19,881 nt of DNA from assembly GCA_045578205.1 (NCBI GenBank), contig JAZNJU010000034.1, positions 1 to 19,881 on the forward strand, written 5' to 3'. The position numbers were made by a program, and so were the translations under genes. The DNA comes from RGIG8748 sp045578205 (GTDB taxonomy: Bacteria > Bacillota > Clostridia > UMGS1810). Under the pieces are notes generated by a model that was not told the DNA's origin, did no database searches, and was given only the letters and a program-made list of their open reading frames with translations. This document shows positions 16,153 to 19,881 of the stretch, piece by piece (within the stretch, counting starts at the first letter, position 1; the number at the start of each line of letters is the position of its first letter).

Positions 16153-16191
16153 GAACCCCTTTTTAAATAAATTAAGTCCACACTTGGGTTC
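16153..16191 (-). promoter_or_regulatory. Possible hairpin masking the ribosome binding site of the SLH gene
   Basis: In the mRNA, GAACCC (complement of 16186-16191) can pair with GGGTTC (complement of 16153-16158), which overlaps the AGGGG ribosome binding site. The stem is 6 bp with a 27-base loop, so it is marginal on its own. If real it would add translational control to the upstream transcription terminator. Confidence 0.25.
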
Positions 16192-16202
16192 CCGTCTGCA
16201 AT

Positions 16203-16231
16203 AAAAAACGACTGTACTTACCGTACAGTCG
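16203..16231 (-). terminator. Intrinsic terminator between the cobalamin aptamer and the SLH gene
   Basis: On the minus strand a perfect 9-bp stem (CGACTGTAC with GTACAGTCG, complement of 16223-16231 and 16209-16217) and a 5-base loop are followed directly by six U residues (complement of 16203-16208). Its place between aptamer and start codon is that of a riboswitch expression platform: ligand binding would favour this hairpin and stop transcription of the operon. Confidence 0.9.
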
Positions 16232-16272
16232 AATTTTACTATTAAAAAAGCATCCGGTTACGGCAGATGGTT

Positions 16273-16380
16273 AAGACAACCGGCGTATCTGACTTAACCT
16301 GTCGCAACAGGTATCACAGTGACCGACTCGCGGGGCATCTCACCCCATTCCGCTTTCCGAATAAATCGGAGGGTTGTCTT
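16273..16380 (-). ncRNA. Cobalamin riboswitch aptamer
   Basis: Read on the minus strand, the element closes with a perfect 9-bp P1 stem: AAGACAACC (complement of 16372-16380) pairs with GGTTGTCTT (complement of 16273-16281). Inside are a TCCGA/TCGGA hairpin, then GGGGTGAGATGCCCCG, then GGTCACTGTGATA, then an ACCTG/CAGGT hairpin. The B12-box-like AAGTCAGATACGCCGG ends the core. These are the conserved blocks of cobalamin riboswitches (GGTG, CACTGT, AGTCAG-ATAC). At about 108 bases it is compact. I cannot say from sequence alone whether it belongs to the AdoCbl or the MeCbl/hydroxo-Cbl class. With the terminator downstream it should switch the whole corrinoid operon off when cobalamin is abundant. 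Confidence 0.92.
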
Positions 16381-16400
16381 CTATGAACTTTTGTAAACAT

Positions 16401-16429
16401 ATTATAATCCCCAAATGCAAAAAAGTCAA
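16401..16429 (-). promoter_or_regulatory. Promoter of the corrinoid operon
   Basis: TTGACT (complement of 16424-16429), a 17-base spacer and TATAAT (complement of 16401-16406) form a near-perfect sigma-A promoter. Transcription would start near 16394, about 14 bases before the P1 stem of the riboswitch, giving a leader of about 250 bases. The -35 box begins just 6 bases after the stop codon of the preceding transporter gene. Confidence 0.85.
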
Positions 16430-16435
16430 CATTAT

Positions 16436-17281
16436 TCACTCTAAAAATTGAATTAAAATGCCGCTTATTACACCTATGGCATACAAGATACCGAGAATAC
16501 AAAAATTCTGTTTTGTATTTTTGTTGCGTTTAAACAGCAAAAGTACGCCCACGCCTGCTCCGGAGCACAAGCCGGCAACAAGCGAACCGAAAGAAAGAAC
16601 TCCCGATATATAACTTTCCGTAAGTATTACGGAAGCGGCGCAGTTGGGTATAAGTCCTATAAGTGATGCGGCAAAAGGCTGAAGATAAGAGCCTTTGAGT
16701 AAATACGCAGAAAGGCTGTCCTCTCCCACCGCTTCCACAGCGGCGGTAAAGATGAGATTGGCAATAAGCACAAACAAGAATATGCGCAGAGTATGTTTCA
16801 GCGTTGAGCGAAGTATTCCGCCCTCACAACTTTCGCAGTTGCCGTGAAAATGCTCGTGGTGATGATGCTCACGGCACACATTGAGTTCTTTTCTTTTCCT
16901 ATAGACAGCATCTATAATACTTCCGAAAATTACGGCAATTACAATTTTTATGCCTATAACAATAAGGGCAAGGTATGCCTTGTCGGGATACGACAGGATA
17001 ATAGGAACAGCCTCGTCGCTTGTGGCTACAAATATTGCAATAAGAGTGCCAAGAGTTATGGCTCCCTTGGAAAACAAATCCGAAGCAATAACCGAAAAAC
17101 CGCACTGGGGTATGCTTCCCAGAAGCGCACCGTACACACTGCCGAGCCTGCCCGCTTTCATCAGAGTGTGGCTTATGGCGGTGTTGCTCCTGTGCTCAAA
17201 GTATTCTATGACAAGATATACTATGAATATAAAAGGCATTATTTTTAATGTATCCAAAATAACATGTTCCAATATGTGCAT
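16436..17281 (-). CDS. Putative heavy-metal/manganese exporter, ArsP_2-type membrane protein
   Basis: A 281-residue multi-span membrane protein of the family annotated as putative 10-TM heavy-metal exporter or putative manganese transporter (ArsP_2). It shows an internal duplication: GSIPQCGFS (55-63) in the first half is echoed by GLIPNCAAS in the second. ATSDEA (86-91) follows the first copy. The two halves are joined by a histidine-rich loop (HHHHEHFH, about 139-146, with Cys149 and Cys152), a plausible metal-sensing or metal-binding site. I chose the ATG at 17281, with AGAGG upstream and downstream of a perfect promoter. The open frame to 17389 would cross that promoter. It is monocistronic and ends just before the corrinoid operon promoter. 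A link to cobalt is possible but not shown; the transported ion is unknown. Confidence 0.82.
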   Translation of the reverse strand: MHILEHVILDTLKIMPFIFIVYLVIEYFEHRSNTAISHTLMKAGRLGSVYGALLGSIPQCGFSVIASDLFSKGAITLGTLIAIFVATSDEAVPIILSYPDKAYLALIVIGIKIVIAVIFGSIIDAVYRKRKELNVCREHHHHEHFHGNCESCEGGILRSTLKHTLRIFLFVLIANLIFTAAVEAVGEDSLSAYLLKGSYLQPFAASLIGLIPNCAASVILTESYISGVLSFGSLVAGLCSGAGVGVLLLFKRNKNTKQNFCILGILYAIGVISGILIQFLE

Positions 17282-17312
17282 AATAAGCCTCTTTTCTGTG
17301 AGATATACAGAT

Positions 17313-17341
17313 ATTATATAACTTGTCCCGTTCTTTGTCAA
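17313..17341 (-). promoter_or_regulatory. Perfect consensus promoter of the metal-exporter gene
   Basis: TTGACA (complement of 17336-17341), a 17-base spacer and TATAAT (complement of 17313-17318) match the sigma-A consensus at all twelve positions. The leader to the ATG at 17281 is only about 25 bases, too short for a riboswitch, so any regulation would be by a repressor or be absent. Confidence 0.85.
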
Positions 17342-17374
17342 ACCCTTGGGAATAGGAAAAAAAGAGTCAGAATG

Positions 17375-17459
17375 AGCAAACTGAGCCAAATCAAGGCTTT
17401 ATGCCTTGATTTGGGGTACCCGAAGGCGTACAAAGGTACGTCGAGAGGCGAAGTTTGCT
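17375..17459. repeat. Structured non-coding element with three-way-junction potential
   Basis: An outer 8-bp stem (AGCAAACT 17375-17382 with AGTTTGCT 17452-17459) encloses a perfect 12-bp hairpin (17386-17397 with 17403-17414, loop TTTAT) and a second 5-bp hairpin (GTACC 17416-17420 with GGTAC 17435-17439). The rest of the enclosed sequence is unpaired. The whole folds equally on both strands. It lies between two minus-strand genes and encodes nothing convincing. It may be a dispersed intergenic repeat, a small RNA or part of a terminator region. Copy number cannot be judged from one window. Confidence 0.5.
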
Positions 17460-17485
17460 TATAGCAAAAAGGCAAAAAAGCAAAG

Positions 17486-17511
17486 AAAAAGGTCTCAAAA
17501 AAGACCTTTTT
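17486..17511 (-). terminator. Intrinsic terminator after the glycoside-hydrolase-like gene
   Basis: AAAAAGGTCT (17486-17495) and AGACCTTTTT (17502-17511) form a 10-bp stem with a 6-base loop. The arms supply T-runs on both strands, so it could work in either direction. It sits about 105 bases downstream of the stop codon at 17616. Confidence 0.7.
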
Positions 17512-17515
17512 CAAC

Positions 17516-17629
17516 TTATTTATTAAAACTCTTACGTTTATGACCTATTTTTTTAGTGATTAATAGTTTCATTACTGCCTTTTTGCGGCCTGGACTTTTT
17601 TTACATTCCTGATATTTACTTTCGCTCAA
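17516..17629 (-). CDS. Possible small basic protein overlapping the end of the preceding gene
   Basis: An open frame of 37 codons starts at a TTG (17629) inside the last codons of the glycoside-hydrolase-like gene, in another frame, and ends just before the terminator. AGGTGA lies 5 bases upstream of the TTG, which is good spacing; a GTG at 17638 is an alternative. The product would be very basic (Lys/Arg-rich, ending GHKRKSFNK) with no recognised domain. It could also be a chance frame or an out-of-frame leftover of the longer gene. Otherwise 17512-17615 shows nothing I can name. Confidence 0.2.
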   Translation of the reverse strand: MSESKYQECKKSPGRKKAVMKLLITKKIGHKRKSFNK

Positions 17630-18986
17630 TGTTGTCACCTACACCGTCGGAATCAAACCATTCACTACCCACAAACTTCTGATTTGCTTCCCAGTAGTAA
17701 CCGTTCAGGAATGATGCAAGATACTGCCATCTTCTCAAAATTTCGTAATCGGTTATACCCGATGTAATCTTGTTTATTGTAAGTGATGCTTCGGGGATTT
17801 TGTCTGTATCCTTGTCAAATCTTGCAACGTCAAAGTAGAATTTCGCCTGCTCCTCACCGCCAAGGAGAGGTGCCATAACATCCTTTATAAATGCGTTGTT
17901 ATCCGCATATGGATGGTCTGCAAAATATTCCATGGCAAGATAGTTAAACTCTGCGTTTGTATGGAACGAAGCATTCTCACCGAACATGGAAACAGCATCA
18001 TAGCCTGCATCGTGGCTGAGCATACACTGACGGCGTATCTTGTCCACATCGAAGCACGCTCTTCCGCCGTACCACTGTGTGCCTGCATGGGAACGCATAA
18101 CGTGGCTAAATCTCTGCATGGGCTTTATCATCTTTTCACCCTTTTGCCAGGTGTTTTCATCGAGCACTTTGTCGCACTTCCACTGCCAGTACACATTTTC
18201 GGGCAGACTGTATAGTTTCTTTAAGTCATCTGTGAGGGGGTCGGATTCAAAGAGTTTGCAAGCCTCGTCTGTGAAGTGATGATATGTTTCACAGATTATG
18301 AGAGCATCTTTTTTACGGTTTAATATAACATCGGTAACGGACGGATACACCTTTGCCATATCGGCAACAGACATATACTCCGATTCTTCACCTCTTCTTG
18401 CCACACACTCGGGACACTGACAAACACCGCTGTCGCCCGACTCCATCTGCACACCGCCAAGTTCGGGCACTTCCTTAAACAGCCAGTCAAAAGATTCGAG
18501 CATATATTCGTGAAGAACCTTGTTTGACGGGCATCCCTGCGCCTGGAGTTTGTAACCGTGTTTGCCCTTGAACTGTACATACAAAGGCTCACCGTCTGCG
18601 GATTTACCCACACATTCGGGGTGTTCTAAAAAGAACTTGTCCATAGAATACTTGTGGTCGCCCTCATAATATATACCGCCGTAGGAATATGTACCTACTA
18701 TCATGTACACCTTGACACCCTGCTTCTCGGCATAGGAACAAAGTCTTCTTGCACCGTCCACACCGTAGTGTGCATCACGCAGAAGTCCCACAATACCCAC
18801 TGCGTCAAACTTGTGGTCCTTGCAGAAATCTATAAGTCTCATATAGTCTCTTTCAAACATTTCGGGATACTTGGCATACACATTGGCAACACCGCAGTTC
18901 TGTGCACCAAGCGCATGCAGACACCAGTTTGTGCTGTGATCCCATGTCCAGAAAAATCTGTGAGGAATTTTATCTGTATAGTTCAT
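17616..18986 (-). CDS. TIM-barrel glycoside-hydrolase-like protein of unknown substrate
   Basis: A 456-residue protein without a signal peptide, so probably cytosolic. It begins with RFFWTWDHSTNW and has barrel-like units (YMRLIDFCKDHKFDAVGIVG, GVKVYMIVGTYSY). The central LGGVQMESGDSG is followed by a Cys cluster, CQCPEC, and then IICETYHHF and YWQWKCD. The acidic residues after a strand plus a CxCxxC cluster recall GH20-related and DUF4838-type glycosidases, but I cannot assign a family. I prefer the ATG at 18986: AAGGA lies 10 bases upstream. The ATG three codons earlier (18995) has the same site only about 1-2 bases away. It has its own promoter and terminator and no sugar transporter beside it in this window, so the substrate is unknown. 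Confidence 0.7.
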   Translation of the reverse strand: MNYTDKIPHRFFWTWDHSTNWCLHALGAQNCGVANVYAKYPEMFERDYMRLIDFCKDHKFDAVGIVGLLRDAHYGVDGARRLCSYAEKQGVKVYMIVGTYSYGGIYYEGDHKYSMDKFFLEHPECVGKSADGEPLYVQFKGKHGYKLQAQGCPSNKVLHEYMLESFDWLFKEVPELGGVQMESGDSGVCQCPECVARRGEESEYMSVADMAKVYPSVTDVILNRKKDALIICETYHHFTDEACKLFESDPLTDDLKKLYSLPENVYWQWKCDKVLDENTWQKGEKMIKPMQRFSHVMRSHAGTQWYGGRACFDVDKIRRQCMLSHDAGYDAVSMFGENASFHTNAEFNYLAMEYFADHPYADNNAFIKDVMAPLLGGEEQAKFYFDVARFDKDTDKIPEASLTINKITSGITDYEILRRWQYLASFLNGYYWEANQKFVGSEWFDSDGVGDNIERK

Positions 18987-19019
18987 AACAGTCATATCCT
19001 TTCAAAAGGTATTTTTTCT

Positions 19020-19048
19020 ATTTAAACACAAACAGACCGCAATGTCAA
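19020..19048 (-). promoter_or_regulatory. Probable promoter of the glycoside-hydrolase-like gene
   Basis: TTGACA (complement of 19043-19048) is a perfect -35 box. After a 17-base spacer, TTAAAT (complement of 19020-19025) matches four of six positions of a -10 box. It lies about 33 bases upstream of the start codon and after the pntB terminator. Confidence 0.5.
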
Positions 19049-19091
19049 TGAAGATTTTATCTGAATAAATGCACTTTTTTAATCTTTAGCA

Positions 19092-19125
19092 AAAACCGAC
19101 AAAGCCAAAAAGCCTTGTCGGTTTT
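19092..19125 (-). terminator. Intrinsic terminator after pntB
   Basis: AAAACCGACAA (19092-19102) and TTGTCGGTTTT (19115-19125) form an 11-bp stem with a 12-base loop, and the minus-strand copy ends in a T-run. It separates pntB from the next gene, which has its own promoter. Confidence 0.75.
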
Positions 19126-19141
19126 GTTTTTAGTGTAACGA

Positions 19142-19164
19142 AAATCAATCTGTAACATTGATTT
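19142..19164 (-). other. Small hairpin just after the pntB stop codon
   Basis: AAATCAAT (19142-19149) and ATTGATTT (19157-19164) form a perfect 8-bp AT-rich stem with a 7-base loop, 12 bases after the stop codon. It has no adjoining T-run and may protect the 3' end of the mRNA or be a chance repeat. Confidence 0.3.
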
Positions 19165-19176
19165 CACATATCAATT

Positions 19177-19881
19177 TTAGAACGAAGCAATAAGTTGTGC
19201 AACGGTTTCCTTGGCATCGCCGAGCATCATGATGGTGTTTTCTGCCTCATAGAGAGGATTGGGAACACCTGCATAACCGGGCTTGTCATCGAAGTTGCAT
19301 ACTATGACATTTTTTGCATCTCCTGCACTAAGTACGGGCATACCGTAGATGGGTGTACCCTCGGCTGTGTTTGCCGCGGGATTTACAACGTCGTTTGCAC
19401 CTACTATGATTGCAACATCACACTCTTTGAATTCGCCGTCAACGGCGTCCATTTCATAGAGTTTGTCATATGGAACATCCACTTCGCACAGAAGTACATT
19501 CATATGTCCGGGCATTCTTCCTGCAACGGGATGGATAGCATACTTAACTTCTGTTCCGTTTGCTTCCAGTTTGTCGGCAAGATTCTTCACGATGCCCTGT
19601 GCCTGACCCAGTGCCATACCGTAGCCGGGCACTATCATTGCCTTTTTGGCATTGGCAAGGATACATCCCACAGACACGTCAGAGTTGGCTTCATCTGAAG
19701 CGGATGTCTCCTCTGCCCCTATGGAAGAAGTAAGTTGTGCCACGGTTTCCTTGGCATCGCCAAGCATCATAATGGTGTTTTCTGCCTCATAGAGAGGATT
19801 GGGAACACCAGCGTAACCGGGTTTATCGTCAAAGTTACATACAATAACGTGTTTTGCTTCGGAAGCGTTAAGTACGGGCAT
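19177..19881 (-). CDS. pntB: NAD(P) transhydrogenase subunit beta, C-terminal part with duplicated domain III; start outside the window
   Basis: The visible 234 residues are the cytosolic NADP-binding domain III of PntB, the membrane subunit of the proton-pumping transhydrogenase. The first 54 residues are the end of one domain III (MPVL to AQLTSS). An acidic linker (GAEETSASDEANSD) then leads into a complete second domain III with PGYGMALGQAQ, HPVAGRMPGHMNVLL, GANDVVNPAA and GYAGVPNPLY, ending at the stop. The ATG at the very edge is internal (it follows a Gly in the other copy), so the gene continues to the right. In both copies the loop that is usually VxKRSMxxGYAG reads VCNFDDKPGYAG, without the Lys-Arg-Ser that holds the NADP 2'-phosphate. 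A terminator follows the gene. Identity as PntB is secure; the tandem domain is unusual. Confidence 0.92.
   Translation of the reverse strand: MPVLNASEAKHVIVCNFDDKPGYAGVPNPLYEAENTIMMLGDAKETVAQLTSSIGAEETSASDEANSDVSVGCILANAKKAMIVPGYGMALGQAQGIVKNLADKLEANGTEVKYAIHPVAGRMPGHMNVLLCEVDVPYDKLYEMDAVDGEFKECDVAIIVGANDVVNPAANTAEGTPIYGMPVLSAGDAKNVIVCNFDDKPGYAGVPNPLYEAENTIMMLGDAKETVAQLIASF
19180..19341 (-). repeat. Direct repeat copy 2: last 54 codons of the second PntB domain III
   Basis: This in-frame stretch repeats 19720-19881. By my hand alignment 26 of 162 bases differ (about 84% identity) and 47 of 54 residues are the same. Many differences are silent, which fits an old gene-internal duplication. 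Confidence 0.9.
19720..19881 (-). repeat. Direct repeat copy 1: end of the first PntB domain III
   Basis: Partner of the repeat at 19180-19341, in the same frame and strand, 540 bases away. The repeat probably continues past the right edge, since the second copy includes a whole domain III of which only the end of the first is visible here. Confidence 0.9.

Noticed and set aside
17282..17389. 36-residue N-terminal extension of the metal exporter
   Set aside because: It would cross a perfect promoter and part of the structured element, and it is hydrophilic and unlike the family.
19177..19881. Assembly artefact as the explanation for the PntB repeat
   Set aside because: The copies differ at about 26 of 162 positions with frame preserved and a distinct linker between them, which is unlike a collapsed or duplicated read. 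It is not fully excluded because the window ends here.
1..19881. CRISPR array, tRNA or rRNA genes, transposase or prophage
   Set aside because: I saw no regularly spaced short repeats, cloverleaf with anticodon arm, rRNA motifs or mobile-element enzymes in the window.

Overview
The window reads like a low-to-moderate GC Gram-positive anaerobe of class Clostridia. The evidence is near-consensus sigma-A promoters, strong AGGAGG-type ribosome binding sites, S-layer-homology (SLH) surface anchoring, an ECF-type vitamin transporter and a cobalamin riboswitch with an intrinsic terminator. Genus cannot be read from the sequence. Almost everything lies on the minus strand; the only confident plus-strand gene is the ATPase at 528-1880.

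Left edge (1-2094): an AT-rich accessory patch. A truncated gene of unknown function (357 to the window edge) and a DUF4143-type AAA ATPase (528-1880) diverge from a shared intergenic region with two well-formed promoters and a 16-bp palindrome. About 210 bases without a convincing gene follow.

Centre (16429 down to 2095): one compact corrinoid operon of eleven genes. A TTGACT/17/TATAAT promoter (16401-16429) transcribes a leader with a cobalamin aptamer (16273-16380) and a terminator hairpin (16203-16231). In order of transcription come a 1602-residue SLH surface protein, a secreted beta-propeller protein, a membrane-anchored DUF4430 (transcobalamin C-terminal-like) protein, EcfT, a fused double-ATPase EcfA, an ECF S component, CobT, CobU, CobS, CobC (alpha-ribazole phosphatase family) and a TIM-barrel sugar-phosphate isomerase/epimerase-like protein. 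Most junctions overlap or abut, and only short gaps (4-11 bases) occur elsewhere, so the genes are probably one transcript. My reading is a single B12-repressed chain: capture of corrinoid at the cell wall, hand-over to a dedicated ECF importer, and nucleotide-loop assembly from cobinamide to cobalamin. The capture part is inference and is the most interesting proposal here.

Right side (16436-19881): a 10-TM-type heavy-metal/manganese exporter-like membrane protein with a perfect consensus promoter; a structured non-coding element (17375-17459); a terminator; a TIM-barrel glycoside-hydrolase-like protein; and, running off the right edge, the C-terminal end of NAD(P) transhydrogenase subunit beta. 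The visible part of PntB carries the end of one NADP-binding domain III followed by a complete second domain III, so the domain is tandemly duplicated. Both copies lack the usual Lys-Arg-Ser of the NADP 2'-phosphate site.
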